This document shows positions 27,001-33,900 of a stretch of DNA of 64,000 nt, piece after piece. This DNA comes from an uncultured Myxococcales bacterium (GTDB lineage Bacteria > Myxococcota_A > UBA9042 > DTJE01): contig CAIZWN010000068.1 in assembly GCA_903936705.1 (NCBI GenBank), positions 62,001 to 126,000 on the forward strand, in the 5' to 3' direction. The translations under genes and the position numbers were made by a program. The notes under the pieces were generated by a model. It made no database searches. It had not been told where the DNA came from and saw only the letters and a program-made list of their open reading frames with translations. Position 1 is the stretch's first letter. Each line of letters opens with the position of its first letter.

Positions 27001-27960
27001 GCCCACATGGACAATGAAACGGCGACCGTGACATTTGGCACGCTGGCTACGCCCGCAGGCATGACCCCGACCTGGAACCGGGGCACTGCTGTATGCACGA
27101 ATGCCTACTGCCACGGCAGGACCCTTGCTGGCGGTTCGAACAAGACGCCGACATGGACCAACCTTGGCGGCAGCCAGAAGGCGTGCGGAACCTGCCACGG
27201 CAACCCGCCGCCCGGGCCGGATCATCCTCAATCACCGGCCTGCGGGGCGTGCCATGCGCTGACGGCTGCGATGGACGGTTCGATCAAGGACCCGTCGCAC
27301 CACATCGACGGAACGCTGGACGTTCGCACGACGTTCGCCTGCAATTCGTGCCATGGCAGCGCCGACAACAACGCCCCGCCGGTCGATCTGACGGGAGGAC
27401 AGGCGACGTTGCTGGTGACGGTGGGCGCGCACCAGGCCCACCTGAAGGGCACCTCGAACATCGCAGCGCCATTGACTTGCCCGGACTGTCACAAGGTTCC
27501 CGCCACGCTGGAGGCGGCTGGCCACATCGACACGTTGCAACCGGCCGAGTTGACATTCGGGGCCAAGTCCAGTTTGCGCGGGGCCACGCCCGCGTGGAAT
27601 CGCACCACAGCCAAGTGTTCGGGCACCTACTGTCACGGCGCGACGCTGCCGGCCGGTGGCGCCACCAACACAACCCCGACGTGGACTACAGTCGATAATT
27701 CCCAGGATGCCTGCGGGACCTGTCACGGCATAGGGCCGCGGACGGGGCAGCACCCAGCCATGAATGCGGACCACTCGGGTTTCCGTTGTGCGTACTGCCA
27801 CAAGAACACTGTGACCAACACTGCGACGCCGGCAATCAGCGACAAGACTCTGCATATCAACGGGACTGTGGAAGTTGTTCTATTCAGCGGCGGTTCGTAT
27901 GACGCGACCGCGAAGACCTGCACGCCGTCCGGTTGTCACGGGACCGAGGACTGGTTTTGA
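24076..27960 (+). CDS. 36-haem outer-surface lipoprotein cytochrome c
   Basis: A 1294-residue lipoprotein (lipobox LIGGC near residue 19) with 36 haem-attachment motifs: 28 CxxCH and 8 CX4CH. After a lone first CAGCH, the chain is seven repeats of about 180 residues with five haems each. The second haem of each unit is CX4CH (for example CSGTYCH), the Geobacter GSu_C4xC__C2xCH pattern; in the last unit the fifth haem is also CX4CH. GAHQxH segments between units could supply distal His ligands. ATG 24076 has GGAGG 6 bases upstream. With the following barrel and cytochrome genes it probably passes electrons to extracellular acceptors. Confidence 0.9.
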   Translation: MARRIALVLVGVSLLIGGCTSGRVGGDLGISQDIPVGDAALPYCAGCHGTEFPWNPPPDSQGNVDQSFRGVGVHSLHLAGGFGAKVTCDTCHVVPNRVDAVGHIDSTLPAEVTFKGRAILDELPAATTSPNGDSKSVLKCENVYCHGASLDGGTATEPEWNAAESSKFGACGACHGIPVTKLRSGAGHTSSKNCSVCHDEVVGAGNAIIDSSKHVDGIVQVKAIGTCNACHGNADNPAPPVDTNGLSDTSEVSVGAHQAHVKGSSGNFAVVACDACHLKPSSVDDPGHNDGKADVAFKGISIADGAVPAWGRDSATCSGTYCHGATLRGGTNTTPKWTVVDGSQAKCGSCHGAPPPSPHASQPNCSMCHSETAGWDGTKATIAHPDKHMNGTVEVQTATECNACHGSETSAAPPTDPQGRSDTTLVTVGAHQSHLNATLGKPVACKACHTVPMDVGDAGHKNGKGDVAFKDLSVLDGAAPSWDETAATCAGTYCHGATLSGGANTTPKWTVVGGDQAKCGNCHGLPPSSPHPADDQCAQCHGDVINEDGSFKDASRHIDGTVDLSSGVACNTCHGNTGNAAPPEDTTGSSDTAKVSVGAHQSHVKGASGDFALVTCDACHPKPSKVGDPGHMDGKVDVVFKGTSVADGVVPSWNRDTATCATTYCHGSTIGGGTNTAPKWTTLDGTQAECGACHSLPPPSPHPITNLACFTCHNATIGPDGSILHPENHVNGIVDVADTSKCNSCHGNADNNAPPQDLSRGTDTSFVTVGAHQKHLKATDGLSTPVACTSCHKVPQTFNDAGHVDTPSPAEVTFSGLATNGGQALSWNRTTAVCTNVYCHGATRKGGDHKNPVWTNLDGSQIECGSCHGAPPPSPHPAQTNCSMCHPETAGWDGTKSTIAFPDKHINGTVEYQLSTACNACHGSSTSFAPPMDTHGQTDVSVVTVGAHQSHLKATLGKPVACAECHVVPASVDDPAHMDNETATVTFGTLATPAGMTPTWNRGTAVCTNAYCHGRTLAGGSNKTPTWTNLGGSQKACGTCHGNPPPGPDHPQSPACGACHALTAAMDGSIKDPSHHIDGTLDVRTTFACNSCHGSADNNAPPVDLTGGQATLLVTVGAHQAHLKGTSNIAAPLTCPDCHKVPATLEAAGHIDTLQPAELTFGAKSSLRGATPAWNRTTAKCSGTYCHGATLPAGGATNTTPTWTTVDNSQDACGTCHGIGPRTGQHPAMNADHSGFRCAYCHKNTVTNTATPAISDKTLHINGTVEVVLFSGGSYDATAKTCTPSGCHGTEDWF

Positions 27961-28034
27961 TGCGCCTTCCCGGATTGGGGAGTGCGACTTTGCCGACGTC
28001 AAGTTGGGTTCGGAGTCGGGAGGAGGGGAAAGAC

Positions 28035-29423
28035 ATGGTGAAACGGCGAGCATCAGGGCGATGGTGCCGCGTCACGGACCTCGCGCTGGCGATCCCCGGG
28101 ATTGTCCTCGCGGTGGCCGCGGTGATAGCGCCCGTCCCTGCCTGGGCCGAACCAGCCGCGACGTCGGGGCCGGCTACGCGAGTCTACGGCTCGACGACGA
28201 CCTTCATGACCGTTGGGCAGGTACTCGACCCGAATGATCCGACGTCGCGGGTCTACCAGTTTCCGATTCTCGAGTACCTGACGGTTGGGGCCGACAACGT
28301 GGGCGTCCCCGGGCTGTCGTTGCAGTTCCGGGGATTCGGGATGATCCAGCCGACCAATCAGCTTGGCGAGAACATCTTCACGGGGGATCTGTTGGCCGGG
28401 ACCCTGTCGTACAGGGATCCGAAGCGGCGGGTCGAGGCGCGTCTGGGTCGGCAGTTGGTCACGACGATCGCCTCGGGGCTGGTGCAGATGGATGGCGTCT
28501 GGGTGAAGGTTCGGCCCGGAGCAAACATCGACTTGCAGGCGTATGGCGGCTGGATGCCCGACGCCGAATTCCACCACAGCAGTGACCGCGTTGCCTTCGG
28601 CGCCAGGATCGCCTACGACCCGTGGGACTGGGGGCGAATCGGGCTGGCATACGCGGGCGAACACGACCAGGGAATCCTGTCGCGATCCTCCCTCAGTCTG
28701 GACTATGCCTTGCGCCGCGTGAGGGGGCTGGAGATTGCGGGATGGGTGGCCATGGACGGTCTGGTCGGGGCCTTCCAGGAGACGGGCAATTCGGTTTCGT
28801 ACAAGCCGCACCGCGATTGGCGTGTTTCGGTCGATTATGGATTCTTCAATCCGGCCGCGCGTTTGCCGTTGACGTCCATCTTCAGGGTGTTCACAGACGC
28901 GCGTCACCACAAGGTCGGCGCCGAAGTTGCATGGCGGTCGCCAGGCATGTTGGGCATCGATCTTTCCGGGCGATACTTCAACTACGGTGGCGATGGTCAC
29001 GGCTACCAGCTTGGGTTCAAGCCCACGCTGCGTACGAAAGGCAAGGTGTCCTCGGTCAGCGGCATCGAGGTGGCTCGCCTAAGGAACCCGTCCAACGGCT
29101 ATACCGAAGCCCGGGTTTTCACGTCGATACGTCCTCACAGGATTTTTGAACTTACTCTCGACATCGACAACTTCTTCTACGACGAGGCTGTCAACGGTTG
29201 GGAGGCATGGCGCAGGGCGGATCCGAATGGCGTGACTGCCTACCATTACACGGGGTCAGGTGGGTACAAGCGGTCCCACGTGGTTGGGATGACCGCAGGG
29301 GTGGACGTCTGCCATGGTTGCCGGGTGTCGGGGGAGGTTTCGGCGACGGTGAATCCCGATTTCACCCAGCGCTGGGCCGGCTTGTTGAAGTTCCAGTACG
29401 CCTTTTCAAAGAAAGTGAAGTGA
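28035..29423 (+). CDS. outer-membrane beta-barrel protein of a porin-cytochrome conduit
   Basis: 462 residues with a clear signal peptide cleaved after AWA near residue 38. The rest alternates hydrophobic and polar residues with many aromatic strand ends and ends in a barrel-like strand (LLKFQYAFSKKVK). No named family was recognised. Its position between a surface lipoprotein cytochrome and a periplasmic cytochrome, as in the ombB/omaB/omcB and ext clusters of Geobacter, supports a role as the sheath that lets the two cytochromes meet across the outer membrane. ATG 28035 follows AGGAGGGG. Confidence 0.7.
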   Translation: MVKRRASGRWCRVTDLALAIPGIVLAVAAVIAPVPAWAEPAATSGPATRVYGSTTTFMTVGQVLDPNDPTSRVYQFPILEYLTVGADNVGVPGLSLQFRGFGMIQPTNQLGENIFTGDLLAGTLSYRDPKRRVEARLGRQLVTTIASGLVQMDGVWVKVRPGANIDLQAYGGWMPDAEFHHSSDRVAFGARIAYDPWDWGRIGLAYAGEHDQGILSRSSLSLDYALRRVRGLEIAGWVAMDGLVGAFQETGNSVSYKPHRDWRVSVDYGFFNPAARLPLTSIFRVFTDARHHKVGAEVAWRSPGMLGIDLSGRYFNYGGDGHGYQLGFKPTLRTKGKVSSVSGIEVARLRNPSNGYTEARVFTSIRPHRIFELTLDIDNFFYDEAVNGWEAWRRADPNGVTAYHYTGSGGYKRSHVVGMTAGVDVCHGCRVSGEVSATVNPDFTQRWAGLLKFQYAFSKKVK

Positions 29424-29433
29424 GGTGGGGCCA

Positions 29434-30501
29434 ATGAACAGCCTTCGAATGCGTCGGGGACTGTGGGCCGTCGCGGTGGCCTGCCTTGCCCTCGCGACTG
29501 TCTATGCGTGCGCGTCCCTGGTCAACCGCGTGGACCGGATCAAGTTCAGCCACAAGGAACATATCGCCAACCAGGGGCTTGACTGCAAGGACTGTCACGC
29601 CGAGGTGGTTGCTTCCGAGAAGGTCGGGGCCGGCCCGATGAAGGAAGCGAAGTGCATGGATTGCCACGAGAAGGCCGAAGGCAAGTGCGGCCAGTGCCAT
29701 ACCGATCCCAAGCGTCCGGGCACGTGGGCCGATTCGACCCATCGCCTGGGCGTCACGTTCTCGCACAAGGCGCATCTGGGACGGCCCAATGTGAACTGCG
29801 GGAAGTGCCATGGCGCCACCGCGGATCGCGTGGCGCCGGCGCAGCGGTCCAGCCTGGGGCATGACACGTGCATGTCCTGCCACCGGAAGGACTACCGGAA
29901 GATCGACTGCCGCAAGTGCCATTCCGACCTTGTCGAAAACCCGTCGGCACCGCTGGACCTGTTCTCGCATGACGGCGACTTCCTGAAGCGGCACGGAACG
30001 CTGGCGCGTGGCGACGATGGCGTCTGTTCCCACTGCCACACCCAGACGGATTGCACCGACTGCCACAGCCGCCTGGACCCGATGTCTCCGGCGATGCGTA
30101 ATGCCGAGCGCGTGGACAAGTCGCTGGTGCACCGGGCCGACTTCCTGACGCGGCATCCCATTGATGCAAAGGCTGACCCGACATCGTGCACATCGTGCCA
30201 CACCACCAACCAGTGCACTTCGTGCCACGAAAAGAGCGGGATTTCCCAGTCGTCCGTCGGATGGGATCGGCCGTCGCCGCATCCAGCCGGCTGGGCCATG
30301 GAAAAGTCGTCGTCCAACTTCCACGGCCGTGAAGCCCGCCGCGACATAGTGGCGTGCGCCTCGTGCCATGATCGTGGTGCAGCGTCGAACTGCGTGACCT
30401 GCCACAGGTCGGGCGGTCCTGGTGGCAGCCCCCACCCACGCGGCTGGAGCCCCTCCGGTTCCCGCAGCGGTCCTGCCTGCCGCGCCTGCCACGGCAACTG
30501 A
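29434..30501 (+). CDS. 13-haem periplasmic cytochrome c
   Basis: 355 residues with an N-terminal hydrophobic export segment ending in VYAC, a possible but non-ideal lipobox. Thirteen CxxCH motifs are present, from CKDCH near residue 45 to CRACH four residues before the end. FSHKEH and FSHKAH elements precede haems as in cytochrome c7/c3-like folds and could provide axial His ligands. It starts 10 bases after the barrel gene with GAGG upstream. The expected role is periplasmic delivery of electrons to the conduit. Confidence 0.85.
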   Translation: MNSLRMRRGLWAVAVACLALATVYACASLVNRVDRIKFSHKEHIANQGLDCKDCHAEVVASEKVGAGPMKEAKCMDCHEKAEGKCGQCHTDPKRPGTWADSTHRLGVTFSHKAHLGRPNVNCGKCHGATADRVAPAQRSSLGHDTCMSCHRKDYRKIDCRKCHSDLVENPSAPLDLFSHDGDFLKRHGTLARGDDGVCSHCHTQTDCTDCHSRLDPMSPAMRNAERVDKSLVHRADFLTRHPIDAKADPTSCTSCHTTNQCTSCHEKSGISQSSVGWDRPSPHPAGWAMEKSSSNFHGREARRDIVACASCHDRGAASNCVTCHRSGGPGGSPHPRGWSPSGSRSGPACRACHGN

Positions 30502-30509
30502 CCAGGAAA

Positions 30510-30592
30510 CTACTGGACGTTGACAGGGACCTCGACTGGAATCTGCTTGAAGATCCTGCATTCCTTGTCGTTGCAAACCGAGAAGTCAGCCA
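30510..30592. repeat. direct repeat flanking the VapBC pair, left copy
   Basis: 83 bases matching 31463-31545 with four mismatches. On the minus strand it encodes the last 27 residues of a paralogue of the lipoprotein gene at 31463-31930 (CNDKECRIFKQIPVEVPVNVQ-type end), with Pro where the intact gene has Lys. No upstream part of that paralogue remains. The rest of the 30502-30691 gap holds nothing recognisable. Confidence 0.85.
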
Positions 30593-30691
30593 TGTCGGAC
30601 GTTCAGATGACCTGGGGCTTGAACTTGATCAAAAGTTCGAAGCGTTCCTCAGACACTCTTGAGTCTTGGTGCAGGACGGCATGGGCTAGCC

Positions 30692-31099
30692 CTACTTTGC
30701 CTGGAGTTTCTTCCAGACTCGTTTCATCTCGGCATCTGCAGTGAACAATTCGGCTCGACGTTGCCGCGCCAGCGCCAGAAACAGGCCGTCGTATACGGTG
30801 ACGCCAAACTTTCGGCCCAGGTCAAGCGCGTCAGCAAGCAGGCTGCGGCAAGGCATCACCTCGTAGGGCAGGTCCAGCATCGCGGCCAGGATCTCGTCTG
30901 CTTCGTCGGCCTGCAGCAGGCCCATCGACTGCTTCTTCAATAGAACCTGGGTAGCTTCGGCAAGGGCCAGGTCGGGGATCAGAACGACGGCGTTTCCGCG
31001 GGTAGCCTGGTCCAGCAGATCCTCCAGACCGTCAGGCATGGGTCCGTCCGGGACGAAGACCCGCAGCAACGCCGATGTGTCAACGACCGCCAATCTCAT
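30692..31099 (-). CDS. vapC: VapC-type PIN-domain toxin
   Basis: 135 residues with the PIN layout. A first acidic residue sits in VVDTSALLRVF, a Glu in the LALAEATQVL helix, and the Asp pair in GVTVYDGLFLALA; the last acidic position is in LFTADAEMKRVW. PIN toxins are Mg2+-dependent RNases that cut tRNA or rRNA. The ATG overlaps the stop of the antitoxin gene, giving the usual antitoxin-toxin order. The pair lies between two copies of a gene 3' end, suggesting acquisition. Confidence 0.85.
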   Translation of the reverse strand: MRLAVVDTSALLRVFVPDGPMPDGLEDLLDQATRGNAVVLIPDLALAEATQVLLKKQSMGLLQADEADEILAAMLDLPYEVMPCRSLLADALDLGRKFGVTVYDGLFLALARQRRAELFTADAEMKRVWKKLQAK

Positions 31100-31326
31100 C
31101 GTCGACGCTCCGTTCTGACCTCGGCCACTGTATCGCCAAGCGGACGCCCTGCCAGTCTGCGGCGCAGCGAAGCCGCACGGTCCAAAGCAGGCAAGGAATC
31201 AATCACTCGAGCACGGTCCAGGAATACCAGCACCTGCTGTTGCAGGCTGCGCCGGTTCAGACGGGCCAGTGTCGTCAAGTTGTCGTACAGGTCGTCTGGT
31301 ACACACCTTACCGTGATTGCCTTCAC
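31096..31326 (-). CDS. vapB: ribbon-helix-helix antitoxin (FitA/VapB-like)
   Basis: 76 residues. ITVRCVPDDLYDNLTTLARLNRRSLQQQV is a ribbon-helix-helix DNA-binding fold (quoted in part: VRCVPDDLYDNLTTLA), followed by a flexible Arg-rich tail that would wrap the PIN toxin. Start GTG 31326 has GAGGA at a suitable distance. The gene overlaps vapC by 4 bases. A promoter with a dyad over the -10 lies just upstream, consistent with autoregulation. Confidence 0.8.
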   Translation of the reverse strand: MKAITVRCVPDDLYDNLTTLARLNRRSLQQQVLVFLDRARVIDSLPALDRAASLRRRLAGRPLGDTVAEVRTERRR

Positions 31327-31349
31327 GTGTTATTCCTCACGATTGGACA

Positions 31350-31383
31350 GCAGCAATTTAATGCGCTGCCGAAGTGATTGCAA
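31350..31383 (-). promoter_or_regulatory. vapBC promoter with operator dyad
   Basis: On the minus strand TTGCAA (31378-31383) and TAAATT (31355-31360) are 17 bases apart. An inverted repeat GCAGC (31350-31354) and GCTGC (31365-31369) encloses the -10. It ends 24 bases before the vapB start, which fits repression by the VapBC complex. Confidence 0.5.
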
Positions 31384-31462
31384 GCGACACGCATCAGATG
31401 CGTCATGTGGGCGATTCGGGGCAGCGGCTTCAACCGGGGTGACCGGGGTGACAAGTCGGTGC

Positions 31463-31545
31463 CTACTGGACGTTGACAGGGACCTCGACCTTAATCTGCT
31501 TGAAGATCCTGCATTCCTTGTCGTTGCAAACCGAGAAGTCGGCCA
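31463..31545. repeat. direct repeat flanking the VapBC pair, right copy
   Basis: This copy is the genuine 3' end, including the stop, of the lipoprotein gene read on the minus strand. The left copy is at 30510-30592. The spacing between copies is 953 bases and the VapBC pair fills the interval. Confidence 0.85.
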
Positions 31546-31930
31546 GGCCCTTCAGCGCCGTCGCGCCCGCGGTCTTTGCGGCCACCCTGATTGACAGCGA
31601 CCCGACGCCCGATTCGTCCTTGAAGTCCCCCGCGGACAGCGAGAAGTCGTTCTTGTCAGGGGTCAGGGCCGCCGACTCGGAAACCTTCAGCCTAGCGGGA
31701 AACTCGGGATTCCAGTGATAGCCATCGGCAGGTACAAAGCGCACCTTGGCATCCCCCGACGCACCTGCCGCAAGGGCCAACGCCGGCGTTTCAAGCCGGT
31801 ACAGCGCGGCGGATTCCGACCCACCGCCCTTGCATGCCGTGCCAGTTGCCAGGGTCCCTGCCACCAGCGATACCGCCCACAGAAACTTACGTACCCGAAC
31901 GTTTGACGTTGTCGTCAGGATTCCGCGCAT
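31463..31930 (-). CDS. small lipoprotein, DsbD N-domain-like
   Basis: 155 residues. A hydrophobic export segment ends in GTAC, a probable though atypical lipobox. The mature part is a beta-rich domain (FVPADGYHWNPEFPARLKVS) ending in FSVCNDKECRIFKQ. This CX4C resembles the redox pair near the end of DsbD N-terminal-like domains, so a thiol-redox role in the envelope is possible. The start was chosen for GGAGA upstream of ATG 31930; several earlier Met codons exist. Its 3' end is duplicated beyond vapC. The 31931-32216 gap upstream shows nothing recognisable. Confidence 0.5.
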   Translation of the reverse strand: MRGILTTTSNVRVRKFLWAVSLVAGTLATGTACKGGGSESAALYRLETPALALAAGASGDAKVRFVPADGYHWNPEFPARLKVSESAALTPDKNDFSLSAGDFKDESGVGSLSIRVAAKTAGATALKGLADFSVCNDKECRIFKQIKVEVPVNVQ

Positions 31931-32216
31931 TCGATTCTCCATCCGTCGCATTAGACGCGGCAGCAAGGGTACGCCGTGGTCCAGCCACGCGCAAGCCGAT
32001 CGGCGTGGCCAGGAAAGCTAGAACGACATCCAGCGATTCCTGAAGGCGGTCGTTCTTGCATCATCCCGGCGCCTTGCTTGATCGTGGCGTTCGGTGTCCC
32101 TCCCACTTGGTATTCCTCCGGCGGTTATTGGTGATTCCTGATGGCATCGGTGCATAGAAACCAACCTCTGGGTGCCGATTTTGACGCAATAACTCTGGGC
32201 CGCTCCTGTGGTTCGA

Positions 32217-32251
32217 TTGCGGGTCGGTTCCTCGGCAGGTACAATCCTGCC
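32217..32251 (+). promoter_or_regulatory. hicBA promoter with operator dyad
   Basis: TTGCGG (32217-32222) and TACAAT (32240-32245) are 17 bases apart. The -10 is flanked by a perfect 6-bp inverted repeat, GGCAGG (32234-32239) and CCTGCC (32246-32251), so a repressor bound there would block RNA polymerase. HicB-type antitoxins commonly autoregulate this way. Confidence 0.6.
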
Positions 32252-32266
32252 ATGGAGGTTGTTGCG

Positions 32267-32467
32267 ATGATTGTGGAAATTGACCGCGAGTCCGATGGCC
32301 GATGGATCGCCGAAATTCCCGATCTTCCCGGCGTCATCGTCTATGGCCATACTCGGGATGAGGCGATTGCGAGGGCCCAGGCCTTGGCGCTTCGCGCGAT
32401 GGCCGATCGCCTGGATCACGGCGAGGCCATTCCTGAGCTCAAAGAAGTGTTCGCGATCGCATCATGA
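32267..32467 (+). CDS. hicB: HicB-family antitoxin
   Basis: 66 residues. MIVEIDRESDGRWIAEIPDL and GVIVYGHTRDEAIARAQALA form the partial RNase-H-like fold of HicB, which binds and neutralises HicA. ATG 32267 has GGAGG at 8 bases; an in-frame ATG 15 bases earlier overlaps that site and is less likely. It overlaps hicA by 4 bases. The antitoxin-first order is less common than hicA-hicB but well known. No separate DNA-binding domain is visible in this short form. Confidence 0.85.
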   Translation: MIVEIDRESDGRWIAEIPDLPGVIVYGHTRDEAIARAQALALRAMADRLDHGEAIPELKEVFAIAS

Positions 32468-32679
32468 GTCAGTGGCCTTCCCGCAGAGCACGTGTCGTCC
32501 TTGCCGCCCTTCTACGGATTGGATGGTCGCTGAAGAGGCAGTCTGGGACGTCCCACAAAGTATTGAGTCGTGATGGATGGCCAGACTACGTCTTCGCTTT
32601 CCACGACGGCGATGAAATCGGACCCGCCATGATTGCTCGTATTGCGCGCAGAACGGGGCTTCAGATCCGCGATCTATAG
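32464..32679 (+). CDS. hicA: HicA-family mRNA interferase toxin
   Basis: 71 residues with the double-stranded-RNA-binding-like fold of HicA. LLRIGWSLKRQSGTSHKVLS contains the catalytic-type His in the GTSHK motif, and the C-terminus IARIARRTGL is conserved in this subfamily. HicA degrades mRNA and tmRNA when HicB is lost. The start overlaps the hicB stop (ATGA), implying translational coupling. The 243 bases to the next gene contain that gene's promoter. Confidence 0.85.
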   Translation: MSQWPSRRARVVLAALLRIGWSLKRQSGTSHKVLSRDGWPDYVFAFHDGDEIGPAMIARIARRTGLQIRDL

Positions 32680-32857
32680 GTCAGCCGTCGAACAGCGTCT
32701 TGAACGGACGGTTGGCGCCCGGGCGCAAGCCGTTCGGCGGGCGCGTCGCTCAGGCGATTCTACCTTTCTTGCGAATTGATCGGGGCCGTCTTACGCAACG
32801 GGAACATGTGTCTGCAGCGCGTCGTGCCATCCAGAAGGTCAGTGTCCGGAAGGTCAG

Positions 32858-32886
32858 TTGAACGGGAACCGTCATTGCTCTATGCT
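32858..32886 (+). promoter_or_regulatory. predicted promoter of the DUF4384-caspase/FGE operon
   Basis: TTGAAC (32858-32863) and TATGCT (32881-32886) with a 17-base spacer lie 37 bases upstream of the lipoprotein start. Both boxes match the sigma70 consensus at four or five of six positions. Confidence 0.45.
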
Positions 32887-32922
32887 GCTGCCGACGTGTC
32901 ATCGGGATTTGATGTGCTGGCG

Positions 32923-33900
32923 ATGGGTATGACGGTTGGACAATCGCGGGCTGGTGCCTGGGGGCTGGCCGGGTTGCTTGGTCTTATTGCGTGCCTGGCG
33001 CTGGCGGCGTGCGGTGGGGGGGCAGCGACGGTGGTGGCGCCCCCGGTCGTTGAATCCCGTGCGGCGGCGGTTGTCGTGGATGCCGCGCTGCCGGTTGTGA
33101 CCCGTTTGCCACAGGAAGGCTGGGTCGAGGTGACTGCCGAGGTCGTTGCGTCCGAGGACGAGGCGCCAGCCGATGCCAGTCGCCGGGCGCGGGTCGTGGC
33201 GCATCGGGCGGCGGTGGACGAGGTTGCGGGCACTTCCGTTACTGCCGGTACCTTGCGGTTCCTTCACGAGACCGACAATGCATCGTCCGAACTGGCCCAG
33301 ATGCTGGCCGTCACGAGGTCCGAGGCGTTTGTCGTGGACCAGGTTCCCGGCCCGGACCGGGTTCTGCCATTGTCGTCGGGGCGGGGCTATCGGATGCAGG
33401 TCAGCCTGAAGGCCAGGGTGGTCGATCGCCGTCAGAATGCGGACCCTGGATTCACGGTATCCGTGGATCTGGGCCGCCGGCGTTTTCGCGATGGCGAGGA
33501 CGTCACCATGTCGATCACCAGTACTCGCGCCGCGCGACTGTACGTTGTCGATGTGACCGACGATGGGGCTGTCGTGCTGCTGCCGAACGCGCACCAGCCC
33601 GACACCAGGGTTCCTGCCGGTGGCACGCTTCGGTTTCCCGGCACGGAACTGTCGGCACGCGGCGTCGGGTTGAAGGCACAGGTTCCCAAGGGACAGTCCC
33701 GTTCGGTCGAAACGCTGGTGGTCGTGGCGGTCAAGGGTGACGCGCAACTGCCGTCGCTGCAACCGACCGAGGGCATCTTTCGTGTGGAAGAGGCCCGCGG
33801 CGCCGTTCGACTGCTGGGTGACATCACGGCGCCCCTGTTCAAGCTGCCGGTTTCGGAATGGACGGTCATGCAGGTCCCCTACGAGGTATGGTCCCGATGA
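32923..33900 (+). CDS. lipoprotein with FlgT/LPP20-like and DUF4384-like domains
   Basis: 325 residues. A lipoprotein signal has lipobox LAAC at residue 30. The N-terminal half (EVTAEVVASEDEAPADASR, AHRAAVDEVAG) resembles the FlgT-N/LPP20 envelope domain. The C-terminal half (TVSVDLGRRRFRDGEDVTMS, ARLYVVDVTDDGAVVLLPN, PAGGTLRFPG) is DUF4384-like, a domain often found next to or fused with caspase-like proteases. The stop overlaps the next start (ATGA), so it is probably co-translated with the diversified caspase/FGE protein and may present or control it in the envelope. The start choice among several Met codons is uncertain. Confidence 0.7.
   Translation: MGMTVGQSRAGAWGLAGLLGLIACLALAACGGGAATVVAPPVVESRAAAVVVDAALPVVTRLPQEGWVEVTAEVVASEDEAPADASRRARVVAHRAAVDEVAGTSVTAGTLRFLHETDNASSELAQMLAVTRSEAFVVDQVPGPDRVLPLSSGRGYRMQVSLKARVVDRRQNADPGFTVSVDLGRRRFRDGEDVTMSITSTRAARLYVVDVTDDGAVVLLPNAHQPDTRVPAGGTLRFPGTELSARGVGLKAQVPKGQSRSVETLVVVAVKGDAQLPSLQPTEGIFRVEEARGAVRLLGDITAPLFKLPVSEWTVMQVPYEVWSR

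Noticed and set aside
24300-27900. Regular repeats in the cytochrome region that could suggest a CRISPR-like array.
   Set aside because: The period is ~540 bases and matches protein-coding haem modules with codon-level divergence. No short identical repeats with unique spacers were seen anywhere in the window.
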